DNA from: Shinella pollutisoli
GTDB lineage: Bacteria > Pseudomonadota > Alphaproteobacteria > Rhizobiales > Rhizobiaceae
Direction of reading: 5' to 3'
NCBI RefSeq assembly: GCF_024609765.1
Contig: NZ_JANFDG010000040.1
Coordinates: forward strand, 1-37,065
Length of the DNA: 37,065 nt
Shown here: positions 26,063 through 33,986 of the stretch, in pieces
How the letters are laid out: every line of letters begins with the position of its first letter
Position numbering within the stretch: position 1 is the first letter of the stretch
The notes under the pieces: generated by a model
Database searches by the model: none
Seen by the model: the letters and a program-made list of their open reading frames with translations, nothing else
Told to the model about the DNA's origin: nothing
Made by a program: the position numbers and the translations under genes

Positions 26063-27856
26063 TCACGACGTTCCGGGGCTCGGCCGGCGCGGCGCATTGC
26101 CGTGCAGGAGGTCGCGGCCGGCATAGATGCCTTCCGTGATGCCGACGGCGAAGCGATCGGCGTCGCGGCGGCGGATGTCCTCGAGGATGCGCGCGCGCTC
26201 CTCTACCTCCACATTCAGCATGGCAAGCGCCTTCTCGCCGATGGCGAGTGCCGACTCGAAGGTCTCGCGCATCTGCCAGTCGACGCCGGCGTGGATCAGC
26301 TCCATCGCATGGCCGCGGTCGAAGGCCCGCGCCAGCACCGGCACCAGCGGGAACTCCGCCTTGACGAGCTCGACGATCTTCAGGCTCGCCTCGCGGTCGT
26401 CGATGGCGACGATGATCAGCCGTGCGGAAGGAGCGCCGGCCGCATGCAGGATGTCGAGCCGCGCCCCGTCGCCGTAATGGACCTTGAAGCCGAAGTCGCG
26501 CGCATCGCGGATCGCTTCCGTGTCAGTCTCGATGATCGTCACCGAGCAGGCATTGCCCAGCAGCGGCTGGCTGACGATCTGGCCGACGCGGCCGAAGCCG
26601 ATCAGCAGCACGCTGGCGCTGAGGTTCTCCGCCGCCTCCACGCCTTCCATCGACGGGACGGGCTTCGGCGCCAGCCGGTCGTGCAGGATCACCATCAGCG
26701 GCGTCAGCGCCATGGAGACGATGACGGTCGCCGTCAGGATCGCGTTGGCCTCGCCGTCGATGATGCCGACGGCGGCGGCCGCCGCATAGAGCACGAAGGC
26801 GAACTCGCCGCCCTGCGCCATCAGCACCGCGCGTTCCAGCGCCTCCGCCGTTCCGCTGCCGAGAAGCCGCGCGACCGCGAAGATCGCAAGCGTCTTCAGC
26901 ACCATGTAGGCGACGACCGCGACGGCGATCAGCGGCCAGTTCGCCGCGATCACCGCGAGGTCGAGCGCCATGCCGACGCCGAGGAAGAACAGGCCGAGCA
27001 GGATGCCGCGGAAGGGCTCGATATCCGCCTCCAGCTGATGCCGGAAGGAGGATTCCGACAGGAGCACGCCGGCGAGGAAGGCGCCCATCGCCATCGAAAG
27101 GCCGCCGAGCTGCATGGCGAGCCCGGCGCCCAGCACGACGAACAGCGCGGCCGCCGTCATCACCTCGCGCGCCCGCACCCGGCCAAGGATGCGGAACAGC
27201 GGATCGAGCAGGTAGCGCCCGGCGAGCACCAGCGCGAGGATGGAGCCGAGACCGACGGCGATGCCGGTCAGGCGCTCGGCGGGCGTCACGCTCTCGCCGC
27301 CCGGCGCGAGGAAGGCGACGAGCGCCAGGAGCGGCACGATCGCCAGGTCCTCCAGGAGCAGGATGGCGATGATCCGCCGTCCCTTCGGCGCCGCCAGCGC
27401 GTGGCGTTCCTCCAGCATCTGCATGACGATCGCCGTCGAGGTCAGCACGAAGCCGGTTCCTGCGACGAAGCTCTGCGGCAGCGGATAGCCGAGCGCGAGG
27501 CCCACGCCGCTCAGAAGCGCGATGCAGACGGCCACCTGGATCAGGCCGAGGACGAAAATCTCCCCGCGCATCGCCCAGAGCCGCGCCGGCTGCATTTCCA
27601 GGCCGATGACGAAGAGGAACAGGACGACGCCGAGCTCGGCGACGTGCAGGATCGATTGCGGATCGGAGAAGAAGCCGAAACCGAACGGCCCGATGGCGAG
27701 ACCCGCGACGAGATATCCGAGAACCGAGCCGAGGCCGAGCCGCTTGAACAGGGGCACGGCGATAACGGCCGCGGCAAGCAGGACGACGATCGGCACGAGA
27801 TCGACGCCGCCGTGGGCGACGGCCTCGCTCGCATGGGAAACGGCTTCGACGGCCAT
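26063..27856 (-). CDS. Kef-type monovalent cation:proton antiporter (CPA2 family)
   Basis: Integral membrane antiporter of 597 residues. About twelve membrane segments occupy residues 20-390, with the family blocks LGYLVAGLAIGPFGFG, GFVLTSTAIVMQMLEE, MGAFLAGVLLSESSFRHQLEADIEPFRGILLGLFFLGVGM and EFAFVLYA. A TrkA-N nucleotide-binding domain follows (about 415-530; GFGRVG motif, VTIIETD, VHYGDGARLDIL). This is the layout of KefB/KefC potassium efflux systems. A separate KefF/KefG ancillary gene is not present. AAGGGG lies upstream of the ATG at 27856. Confidence 0.88.
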   Translation of the reverse strand: MAVEAVSHASEAVAHGGVDLVPIVVLLAAAVIAVPLFKRLGLGSVLGYLVAGLAIGPFGFGFFSDPQSILHVAELGVVLFLFVIGLEMQPARLWAMRGEIFVLGLIQVAVCIALLSGVGLALGYPLPQSFVAGTGFVLTSTAIVMQMLEERHALAAPKGRRIIAILLLEDLAIVPLLALVAFLAPGGESVTPAERLTGIAVGLGSILALVLAGRYLLDPLFRILGRVRAREVMTAAALFVVLGAGLAMQLGGLSMAMGAFLAGVLLSESSFRHQLEADIEPFRGILLGLFFLGVGMALDLAVIAANWPLIAVAVVAYMVLKTLAIFAVARLLGSGTAEALERAVLMAQGGEFAFVLYAAAAAVGIIDGEANAILTATVIVSMALTPLMVILHDRLAPKPVPSMEGVEAAENLSASVLLIGFGRVGQIVSQPLLGNACSVTIIETDTEAIRDARDFGFKVHYGDGARLDILHAAGAPSARLIIVAIDDREASLKIVELVKAEFPLVPVLARAFDRGHAMELIHAGVDWQMRETFESALAIGEKALAMLNVEVEERARILEDIRRRDADRFAVGITEGIYAGRDLLHGNAPRRPSPGTS

Positions 27857-27945
27857 GCTCTTTCACCCCTTCCGCCCGGCGCTCGATCGCGGGCAGCCAG
27901 TCAACAGGATCGGCCCCGGCCGCGCAACCGGAGAAATGCAGGATC

Positions 27946-29205
27946 TCATCCCGTCCGCCGCTCCGGCAGGCCGCGGGCGCGCGCCAGCGACATCAGCATC
28001 GGGCCGAGCGAGAATTCGCCGCGTTCGGCCCGTCGCGTGAGATCGCGCAGGTAGCCGCCGGCCGAGTTGATGTGTCCCGCCCGCTCGAGGATGCAGGCGA
28101 TCACGGTGGCCGCGCTTTCCGGACCGAGCACCGCACAGGCCTCCTCGTAGGCCGAGGGGCTGACACCGAGCATGGAGCGCACCACGACGGCCGCCGTCAT
28201 CAGGTCGCGCCAGCTGCGGACCTCGCCGCCCGGCCCGAAGGCGACGATTTCCGGGCAGGCCTGGAGGACGAGGGCGAGCGGATAGGGTTTTACCGCCGAT
28301 TGACCGCCGGCCTCTCCCCTCCCCCTCCCTTGCGGCTGCCTTTCCTCCGCCGATCCCGGCCGGACCGCGACCTCGCCGCCCGGCTTCGTTTCGAAGCGTG
28401 GTTCAAGTTCAATTGGGGGGTTGGTGTTTGAATTCTGTATGTGCCGACCGTTTTGGTCGGCATTGCCGTCTCGATTCTGCGAAAATGCGAATCTTTCCAG
28501 CCGGTTGACGATCAGCTCGCGCAACGCTTCGAGCCGTGCCAGCAGGTCGCGGAGATTGTCGCCGGTCGCAACCCGCGGCAGGCCGCGCATGAGACCGCGG
28601 TATTCGGCCTCGAAATCGAGCCATTCGGGAGCGCCGTCCTCTTCCAGGCCCGTCGCGATCAGTTTGGCGATGTCACGACGCACCAGCGTCAGCCGCTCGC
28701 GCAGCCGCTGCAGGAGGAGCCGTTCCGCTGTCACCTCGGCCGCGAGCGTCTCGATCTCGCCGGCGCGGGCAAGGAGCGGCGCGAGCGAGAAGCCGAAGGC
28801 CTCGTCGATCGCGCCCTCCCCGTCCCTGCGGGCGTAGCGCTTGCCGTTGGGGCTGTCGCGGCGTAGAAGCAGTCCCGCCTCGACCAGGGCCGCCAGATGC
28901 CGGCGCAGCGTCGTCTCCGCCATGCCGTGCGTGCGCAGCGAAAGCTGGGCGTTCGACGGGAACACCACCAGCGGCTCGTCGCCGGCAAGCTCGCTCTTCG
29001 GATAGAAGCTCATCAGCGCGTTCAGCACGGACAGCGCCCGGTCGCTGATGCCGAGCTTCGCCCGCGCCTCGCACAGGGCGCGGTAGAGTTTCCACTTGTC
29101 GGCGCGCGCCTCCGGCGCGACCGTCCGGGCCAGCGCCTGGCTTGCCAGCATGCCGAGCGACACCGCCCGCCGCCCGAAGGGCGCCGTTACACCTGCGATC
29201 TCCAT
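27946..29205 (-). CDS. repC: RepC, plasmid replication initiator
   Basis: Replication initiator of repABC replicons, 419 residues. The N-terminal domain has the winged-helix block YRALCEARAKLGISDRALSVLNALMSFYP, then LVVFPSNAQLSLRTHGMAETTLRRHLAALVEAGL and the RDSPNGKRYARR segment. A variable, Asn-rich linker (about 255-310) joins it to the C-terminal domain (YPLALVLQACPEIVAFGPGGEVRSWRDLMTAA). The linker is encoded by the AT-rich origin candidate. The gene follows repB after 156 bases holding the countertranscribed RNA. RepC acts in cis at the origin inside its own gene in studied members of the family. Confidence 0.95.
   Translation of the reverse strand: MEIAGVTAPFGRRAVSLGMLASQALARTVAPEARADKWKLYRALCEARAKLGISDRALSVLNALMSFYPKSELAGDEPLVVFPSNAQLSLRTHGMAETTLRRHLAALVEAGLLLRRDSPNGKRYARRDGEGAIDEAFGFSLAPLLARAGEIETLAAEVTAERLLLQRLRERLTLVRRDIAKLIATGLEEDGAPEWLDFEAEYRGLMRGLPRVATGDNLRDLLARLEALRELIVNRLERFAFSQNRDGNADQNGRHIQNSNTNPPIELEPRFETKPGGEVAVRPGSAEERQPQGRGRGEAGGQSAVKPYPLALVLQACPEIVAFGPGGEVRSWRDLMTAAVVVRSMLGVSPSAYEEACAVLGPESAATVIACILERAGHINSAGGYLRDLTRRAERGEFSLGPMLMSLARARGLPERRTG
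28395..28500. other. Candidate replication origin inside repC
   Basis: This stretch is clearly richer in A+T than the surrounding gene and contains a perfect dyad, TGCCGACC (28442-28449) and GGTCGGCA (28455-28462), around GTTTT. In characterised repABC plasmids the origin lies in an AT-rich part of the middle of repC. This is the only such patch in this repC and it encodes the variable linker. Exact limits are not known. Confidence 0.55.
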
Positions 29206-29241
29206 GTCTCTTCACCTTCATCGAGGCAAAAGAGGACCCAT

Positions 29242-29255
29242 CACCGAAACCGGTG
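29242..29255 (-). promoter_or_regulatory. Hairpin in the repC leader (S-element candidate)
   Basis: CACCG and CGGTG pair around AAAC (plus strand 29242-29255), about 37 bases before the repC start. On the minus strand it is followed by ATGGGTCCTCTTTTG. It could be the attenuating hairpin that forms when the countertranscribed RNA binds the repC leader in related plasmids. The short stem makes this tentative. Confidence 0.4.
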
Positions 29256-29265
29256 CCAAAGGCTC

Positions 29266-29294
29266 TTGACTGTGATTCGGGGAAGTGCGATTCT
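29266..29294 (+). promoter_or_regulatory. Promoter of the countertranscribed RNA
   Basis: TTGACT (29266-29271), a 17-base spacer and GATTCT (29289-29294), reading against repABC. The -35 is strong and the -10 weak. Transcription would start near 29301, giving an RNA of about 50 bases ending at the terminator below. Confidence 0.5.
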
Positions 29295-29300
29295 CAAGCT

Positions 29301-29352
29301 GCTAAACGATGAGAAGGGCTTCCGCGACGGTAACGTTGAGGGGGCCTTTTTC
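29301..29352 (+). ncRNA. repABC countertranscribed RNA (inc-alpha type)
   Basis: Antisense RNA between repB and repC, read opposite to them. Its 3' half is a strong intrinsic terminator: 29314-29323 pairs with 29340-29349 (10 pairs, some G-U). Above that, CGACG (29325-29329) pairs with CGTTG (29334-29338) around a GTAA tetraloop, and a run of Ts begins at 29347. Position, size and structure match the small antisense RNAs that limit repC expression and set incompatibility in repABC plasmids. Confidence 0.8.
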
Positions 29353-29361
29353 TTTTGCGGT

Positions 29362-30396
29362 TCAATCTCCTGTTTCGTCCTGCCGTTCCGCCCGGAACGC
29401 CTCGTAGAGGCGATCCAGGTTTTGCGTGATATAGGCGCCGAAGGCGGCGGCCTCGGCGGCCTTGAGCGCGATCGTGTAGCCGCGCCCGCTGCTCCGGATG
29501 CTGGCGCGCACGTCGTCGCGCGCCCATTCCTGGCCGACGGCGGCCTTTTCGGCCTTCGACGCGGCGTCGCGCGCCAGATGGCTGGCCAGAAGCTCGAAGC
29601 GGTCCTCGGGCGTCCTTGCCTGAATGCGCTCGCGGGCGAGGAAGTCCAGCGCCCTCGCCTCCGCCGCGTCGTCGTCGAAGCGCGTCGACAGCTCGTGCCA
29701 GCGGTCGCGGCCGACGGCGAGCGCCGGGCCGATTCCGGCCATCACCGCCTTCGGGATACGGTTCACCACCGACAGCATCTTCGAGACGGTTGTCTTGTCG
29801 GCGCTGAGCGCCGCCATGATCGTCTCGCGATCGAAGCCGCGCGCCTCCAGCTCGCCGGCGAAGGTCGCCCGCTCGATGAAGGCAAGGTCGGCGCGGGCGC
29901 TGTTCTCCTGCCCCTGGGCGATGACGTGGTCGCGGTCGGAGAGTTTCTTCACCACCGCGCGGACCGGCCGGCCGAGCAGGCGCGCGGCCTTGGCGCGGCG
30001 ATGGCCGAAGGCGATCTGGTAGAGGCCTTCCCTGGCGGGATGCGGACGCACGAGGATCGGCGAATCCTGCCCCCTCACCCGGATCGCCTCCACCAGCTCC
30101 CGGAACTGCTCGTCGGAATGGACGAGCCGGTCGGAGACGAAGGAGTCCTCGATCTCCTCGGGCTGGAGCTCGACGACGACCTCGCCGGCCGTCAGCTTCG
30201 CCTCGATCTCGCGCGCGGCGTCCGCCTTGGCGGCGAGCGCATCGATGCTGCGCGTCACGGCGCCGAGCGCGCCGATGCCCTTGTAGGTGAGCGGCTGACG
30301 CCCCTGCCCGGCGGTCTCCGCCTGCGGCGGGTTTACCGCGGTCAACTTATCGCCGGACGGCTCCATGAGGCTGGAAAGGACATTCTTGCGCGCCAT
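29362..30396 (-). CDS. repB: RepB, ParB-like plasmid partition protein
   Basis: Centromere-binding partition protein, 344 residues. The ParB N-terminal block reads ELVEAIRVRGQDSPILVRPHP..GLYQIAFGHRRAKAARLLGRPVRAVV. The QGQENSARADLAFIERATFAGEL segment follows, then a helix-turn-helix (RETIMAALSADKTTVSKMLSVVNRIP). The start MARKNV at 30396 is used, two bases after the repA stop; an ATG at 30411 would overlap repA. A parS-like palindrome (30331-30346) lies inside its first codons. RepB should bind the three parS-like sites described here and, with RepA, segregate the replicon. Confidence 0.95.
   Translation of the reverse strand: MARKNVLSSLMEPSGDKLTAVNPPQAETAGQGRQPLTYKGIGALGAVTRSIDALAAKADAAREIEAKLTAGEVVVELQPEEIEDSFVSDRLVHSDEQFRELVEAIRVRGQDSPILVRPHPAREGLYQIAFGHRRAKAARLLGRPVRAVVKKLSDRDHVIAQGQENSARADLAFIERATFAGELEARGFDRETIMAALSADKTTVSKMLSVVNRIPKAVMAGIGPALAVGRDRWHELSTRFDDDAAEARALDFLARERIQARTPEDRFELLASHLARDAASKAEKAAVGQEWARDDVRASIRSSGRGYTIALKAAEAAAFGAYITQNLDRLYEAFRAERQDETGD
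30331..30346. promoter_or_regulatory. parS-like site inside the 5' end of repB
   Basis: GTTTACCGCGGTCAAC fits GTTNNCNGCNGNNAAC, the consensus I recall for repABC parS sites. It encodes residues around 17-22 of RepB. It is the exact reverse complement of the site at 33968-33983. Confidence 0.75.
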
Positions 30397-30398
30397 CG

Positions 30399-31610
30399 TC
30401 AACGCCCCCATGCCTTGTGGATGAGGTCGGTGATCTCGGCATTGACCGCATCCATGGATTCGAAGGCCCGGTCATAGGTCGCGCGGGTGAACTGGCTGCG
30501 GTCGACCTCGTAGAGCGTCTGGTTGGTGAGCGCGGCATCGGAGATGGCGACGCTGCGCAGCATCGGGTTGGTCAGCACGTGCTGCTTGAACATCGAGCGC
30601 ATGAAAGCGACCATCTGGGTCTGCGGCCCGTCGGAAGGGTCGTAGCGCGTCACGAGATAGCGCAGCCAGTCGAGGTTCATGTTGCCCCCGGCCCCCTTCA
30701 GCGTGTTCAGTACCTCGCCGAGCATCTGCAGGAACTGGCACATGGACATGACGTCGAGCATCTGCGGATGCACGGTGATGAGCGCGGCGGTGGCGCCGCA
30801 GATCGCGCTCATCGTCAGGAAGCCGAGCTGCGGCGGGCAGTCGATCACCACCACGTCGTAGTCGTCGGCGACGGACGCAAGCGCCTCGTCGAGCCGGGCG
30901 AAGAAGACGCGGCCGTAGTCGCCGGCATTGCCCTGGGCGAGGATGCGCGGCGTGTCGTGCTCGAACTCCATCAGCTCGAGATTGCCGGGCACGAGGTCGA
31001 GGCCCGGGAAGTTCGTCTTGCGGATGACCTCCCTCAGCGGCCGGCGGTGCTCGTCGTAGCGGATCGCCGCATAAAGCGTGCCGTTCTCCTCGACGTCGAA
31101 CTCGGGCTGGAAGCCGTGGATCGCCGAAAGGCTCGCCTGCGGGTCGAGATCGACCGCGAGCACCCGGTGGCCGGTGAGTGCGAGGTGCTGGGCGAGATGC
31201 GCCGTGGTCGTCGTCTTGCCGGAGCCGCCCTTGAAGTTGACGACGGCGATGACCTGCAGGTGCTCGCGCCCGCGCCGGCGCGGCACGTAGCGCTGGCCGC
31301 CGCGGCCGTTCTGTTCCAGGTAGGCGCGCATCTCCAGGAGCTGCTCGGCCGTGTAGGAGCGCCGCCCCGAGGGCGTGACCTGCGGCAGCGGCCCCTTGCC
31401 TTCCAGCGACAGGTTGCGCAGGTAGCCGCTCGTCACGCCGAGGAAATGCGCCGCCTCGCTCAGCTGGAACTGCCGCAGCGTCTTCTGCGCCGTCGGCGGG
31501 AACATCTCCAGCCGGTGCTGCTTCAGCTTGTCGGACAGCTCGTGCGCCTGACCGATGATCAGCTGATCGACCTCGGAGATCGCCTGTCCGAACATTGCCG
31601 CCATATTCAT
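30399..31610 (-). CDS. repA: RepA, ParA-like plasmid partition ATPase
   Basis: Partition ATPase and autorepressor, 403 residues from the ATG at 31610. The N-terminal ~110 residues hold a MerR-like helix-turn-helix (FQLSEAAHFLGVTSGYLRNLSLEGKGPLPQVTPSGRRSYTAEQL). The deviant Walker A follows (VVNFKGGSGKTTTT), then LAVDLDPQASLSAIHGF and DYDVVVIDCPPQLGFL (Walker B). In-frame ATGs also exist at 31694, 31643 and 31604; 31610 gives the usual family length, but no ribosome site is strong. GAGATTCTC, a short palindrome, lies just before it. It is the first gene of the repABC operon. Confidence 0.94.
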   Translation of the reverse strand: MNMAAMFGQAISEVDQLIIGQAHELSDKLKQHRLEMFPPTAQKTLRQFQLSEAAHFLGVTSGYLRNLSLEGKGPLPQVTPSGRRSYTAEQLLEMRAYLEQNGRGGQRYVPRRRGREHLQVIAVVNFKGGSGKTTTTAHLAQHLALTGHRVLAVDLDPQASLSAIHGFQPEFDVEENGTLYAAIRYDEHRRPLREVIRKTNFPGLDLVPGNLELMEFEHDTPRILAQGNAGDYGRVFFARLDEALASVADDYDVVVIDCPPQLGFLTMSAICGATAALITVHPQMLDVMSMCQFLQMLGEVLNTLKGAGGNMNLDWLRYLVTRYDPSDGPQTQMVAFMRSMFKQHVLTNPMLRSVAISDAALTNQTLYEVDRSQFTRATYDRAFESMDAVNAEITDLIHKAWGR

Positions 31611-31698
31611 ATCGAGAATCTCAAAATGCGATTTCAAGCCCATCCGGCCGTTTAAACCGCATTTAGAACCGATTCTGGCAAAGGGGCAAGGCATTTAT

Positions 31699-31717
31699 GG
31701 TTAACGAAAGGTTAACG
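31699..31717. repeat. Paired GGTTAACG repeats upstream of repA
   Basis: GGTTAACG occurs at 31699-31706 and 31710-31717, 11 bases (one helical turn) apart, about 90 bases before the repA start and 22 bases from a parS-like site. Their place in the repABC promoter region suggests a binding site for RepA or RepB, but they do not fit the parS consensus. Confidence 0.4.
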
Positions 31718-31738
31718 CAAAAGCTTGGCTTTCCAGCA

Positions 31739-31754
31739 GTTTACCGTGGTAAAC
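31739..31754. promoter_or_regulatory. parS-like site upstream of repA
   Basis: GTTTACCGTGGTAAAC has 7-base arms and matches the repABC parS pattern except for GT in place of the central GC. It lies 129 bases before the repA start, between repA and the WGR gene. Confidence 0.65.
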
Positions 31755-31790
31755 CTCGTCAACCGGATCGGCGGGCCGGCACGCCTTCTT

Positions 31791-32039
31791 CTATCCGATT
31801 CTTTCCGCCACCTCGACATAGCCTCGCCTCAACCGCCGCGCTGCCTGCCGTTCGAGCGCGAGGCGCGCTTCCGTCATCGTCGCGTGCAGCGTCGAGGCCT
31901 GCCGGCCGCGCGTACCGATCCGTCCCCAATGCCGCAGCACCGCGACCTCGCCGAACAGCGCCGGCTCCAGCGAGAGGATGTAGAAACGCGCCATGTTGCG
32001 CCGGGCGTCGATGCGGCGGAAGACGATCGGGACGGTCAT
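31791..32039 (-). CDS. WGR-domain protein
   Basis: Small protein of 82 residues that is essentially one WGR domain: FRRIDARRNMARFYILSLEPALFGEVAVLRHWGRIGTRGRQ, followed by an arginine-rich helix (EARLALERQAARRLRRGYVEV). WGR domains occur in PARP proteins and bacterial relatives and often contact nucleic acid. Stand-alone versions are frequent on rhizobial replicons. The ATG at 32039 is used because the WGR fold begins there. The ribosome site is weak. It lies upstream of repA on the same strand; a role in plasmid biology is not established. Confidence 0.78.
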   Translation of the reverse strand: MTVPIVFRRIDARRNMARFYILSLEPALFGEVAVLRHWGRIGTRGRQASTLHATMTEARLALERQAARRLRRGYVEVAERIG

Positions 32040-32123
32040 GGCCCGATTCTGCCGCCAGCCGGAATCGGCGTCCAATGAAAGTCCTGAATCGATCCGGCCG
32101 GAGCGATTCATCCGTGTGAAGGG

Positions 32124-32564
32124 TCAGGCCGGCCGCCTGCCGATCATGGCCGTTTCGACGGCCGAAAGGCCTGCCTCCAGCGCACGGATGCCATCGCCGA
32201 GAAGGGTCGCCAGTTCCTCCTCGTAGCGGCGCGCGAGCACCACCATCTCGGCGTGGATGCGCCGGCCGGCGGCCGTCAGTTCCAGATGCTCGATGCGGCG
32301 GTCGGCCTCGTCCACCTGCCGCCTCAGCCAGCGCCGCTCCTCCAGCGCCCGGACCGCACGGCTCACCTTGGTCTTGTGCATGGCGGAATGGGCGCCGATC
32401 TCGGTGGCCGTCATCCGGCCCTTGGCGCCGAGGGCCGCGAGCGTGCGCCATTCCGGCCGGGTCATGTCGTAGCGGCCCCGGTATTCGGCGGCGAACCGCA
32501 GGCTCACGCATTCGGCCGCCCGGTTGAGCCGATAGGGCAGGAATGCCTCCAGGTCGAAGTCCAT
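32124..32564 (-). CDS. MarR-family transcriptional regulator
   Basis: Winged-helix regulator of 146 residues. The DNA-binding part reads TRPEWRTLAALGAKGRMTATEIGAHSAMHKTKVSRAVRALEERRWLRRQVDEADRRIEHLELTAAGRR, the classic MarR wing with DxRR. The start at 32564 (MDFDLEAFLPYRLNRAAE) matches family openings; an ATG at 32648 overlaps hmgA. Divergent placement 82 bases from hmgA, with an intervening dyad, suggests it represses homogentisate degradation (HmgR-like) and responds to a pathway intermediate. Confidence 0.88.
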   Translation of the reverse strand: MDFDLEAFLPYRLNRAAECVSLRFAAEYRGRYDMTRPEWRTLAALGAKGRMTATEIGAHSAMHKTKVSRAVRALEERRWLRRQVDEADRRIEHLELTAAGRRIHAEMVVLARRYEEELATLLGDGIRALEAGLSAVETAMIGRRPA

Positions 32565-32575
32565 GGTCCGGCCTT

Positions 32576-32613
32576 GATGGTTACAAAATGGATGGTTACG
32601 CCTGCAACCATCC
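32576..32613. promoter_or_regulatory. MarR operator candidate in the marR-hmgA intergenic region
   Basis: GGATGGTT (32590-32597) and AACCATCC (32606-32613) form an 8-base inverted repeat with an 8-base centre. A direct copy of the left arm, GATGGTTAC, precedes it at 32576-32584. The cluster fills the short region where both divergent promoters must lie. Confidence 0.6.
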
Positions 32614-32646
32614 GGATATGGCAGTTTCGAGGAGGAGGAGCAAGCC

Positions 32647-33972
32647 ATGACCCAGGGAACGCCACTCGCCTACATGCCGGGCTTCGGCAACGATTTCGAG
32701 ACGGAGAGCCTGCCCGGCGCGCTGCCGCAGGGCCAGAACAGCCCGCAGAAATGCAACTACGGCCTCTATGCCGAGCAGCTTTCCGGCTCGCCCTTCACCG
32801 CGCCGCGCGGCACCAACGAGCGCTCCTGGCTCTACCGCATCCGTCCGAGCGTGCGTCACACCCGCCGCTTCTCGAACGCGAGCCTGCCGCACTGGAAGAC
32901 CGCGCCCTGCCTCGACGACCATTCGCTGCCGCTCGGCCAGCTGCGCTGGGGGCCGCTGCCGGCGCCGGCCGAGCGCTGCAATTTCCTCGAAGGCATCCGC
33001 ACCATGACGACGGCGGGCGACGTGCTGACGCAGACTGGCATGGCCGCGCACGCCTATGCCTTCGACACCGACATGGAGGACGACTATTTCTTCAATGCCG
33101 ACGGCGAGCTGCTGGTGGTGCCGCAGGTGGGCGCGATCCGCGTCTTCACCGAGATGGGCATCATGGACGTGGCGCCGCTGGAAATCTGCCTCATCCCGCG
33201 CGGCATGATGGTCAAGATCTCGCGACTGGGCGAGGGGCCTCTCTGGCGCGGCTATGTCTGCGAGAACTACGGCGCGAAGTTCACCCTGCCGGACCGCGGG
33301 CCGATCGGCGCCAACTGCCTCGCCAACCCGCGCGACTTCAAGACGCCGGTCGCCGCCTACGAGGACAAGGAGACGCCCTGCCGGGTCCACGTCAAATGGT
33401 GCGGCCGCTTCTACGTCACCGAGATCGGCCATTCGCCGCTCGACGTCGTCGCCTGGCACGGCAACTACACGCCGTTCAAATACGATCTGAGGACCTTCTC
33501 GCCCGTCGGCGCGATCCTGTTCGACCATCCCGATCCGTCGATCTTCACCGTGCTGACGGCGCCGTCGGGCGAAGAGGGGACGGCGAATGTCGACTTCGTG
33601 ATCTTCCCGCCGCGCTGGCTGGTGGCCGAGCACACGTTCCGTCCGCCCTGGTATCACCGCAACATCATGAGCGAGTTCATGGGTCTGATCCACGGCCGCT
33701 ACGACGCCAAGGAGAAGGGCTTCGTGCCCGGCGGCATGAGCCTGCACAACATGATGCTGCCGCACGGCCCGGACGCGACCGGCTTCGAGAAGGCGACGAA
33801 CGCCGAGCTGAAGCCGGTGAAGCTCGACGAGACGATGGCCTTCATGTTCGAGACGCGCTTTCCCCAGCAGCTCACGCGCTTCGCCGCGGAGCTGGAGACG
33901 CTGCAGGAGGACTATCTCGACTGCTGGGACGGGCTGGAGCGGAAGTTCGACGGCACGCCGGGCATCCGTTGA
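32647..33972 (+). CDS. hmgA: Homogentisate 1,2-dioxygenase
   Basis: Fe(II) ring-cleaving dioxygenase, 441 residues, converting homogentisate to maleylacetoacetate in tyrosine/phenylalanine breakdown. N-terminal [12 protein letters not shown] and [26 protein letters not shown] are family signatures. The iron ligands are visible as H337 and E343 ([11 protein letters not shown]) and H373 (LPHGPD), with the same spacing as H335, E341 and H371 of the human enzyme. GGAGGAGGAG precedes the ATG. The stop codon lies inside a parS-like palindrome. Divergent from the MarR gene and near fah and maiA, which complete the pathway. Confidence 0.96.
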   Translation: MTQGTPLAYMPGFGNDFETESLPGALPQGQNSPQKCNYGLYAEQLSGSPFTAPRGTNERSWLYRIRPSVRHTRRFSNASLPHWKTAPCLDDHSLPLGQLRWGPLPAPAERCNFLEGIRTMTTAGDVLTQTGMAAHAYAFDTDMEDDYFFNADGELLVVPQVGAIRVFTEMGIMDVAPLEICLIPRGMMVKISRLGEGPLWRGYVCENYGAKFTLPDRGPIGANCLANPRDFKTPVAAYEDKETPCRVHVKWCGRFYVTEIGHSPLDVVAWHGNYTPFKYDLRTFSPVGAILFDHPDPSIFTVLTAPSGEEGTANVDFVIFPPRWLVAEHTFRPPWYHRNIMSEFMGLIHGRYDAKEKGFVPGGMSLHNMMLPHGPDATGFEKATNAELKPVKLDETMAFMFETRFPQQLTRFAAELETLQEDYLDCWDGLERKFDGTPGIR

Positions 33973-33983
33973 CCGCGGTAAAC
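33968..33983. promoter_or_regulatory. parS-like site at the hmgA stop codon
   Basis: GTTGACCGCGGTAAAC fits GTTNNCNGCNGNNAAC and is the exact reverse complement of the site in repB. Its TGA at 33970-33972 is the hmgA stop codon. It lies 2.4 kb from the repA start. Confidence 0.7.
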
Positions 33984-33986
33984 TTC

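Noticed and set aside
26102-28054. 650-codon plus-strand frame opposite the Kef gene
   Set aside because: Low-complexity charged sequence with no domain, opposite an unambiguous antiporter gene.
31700-31716. GTTAAC pair considered as a fourth parS site
   Set aside because: The span is 17 bases and lacks the central GC and the C/G positions of the parS pattern, so it is listed only as a repeat.
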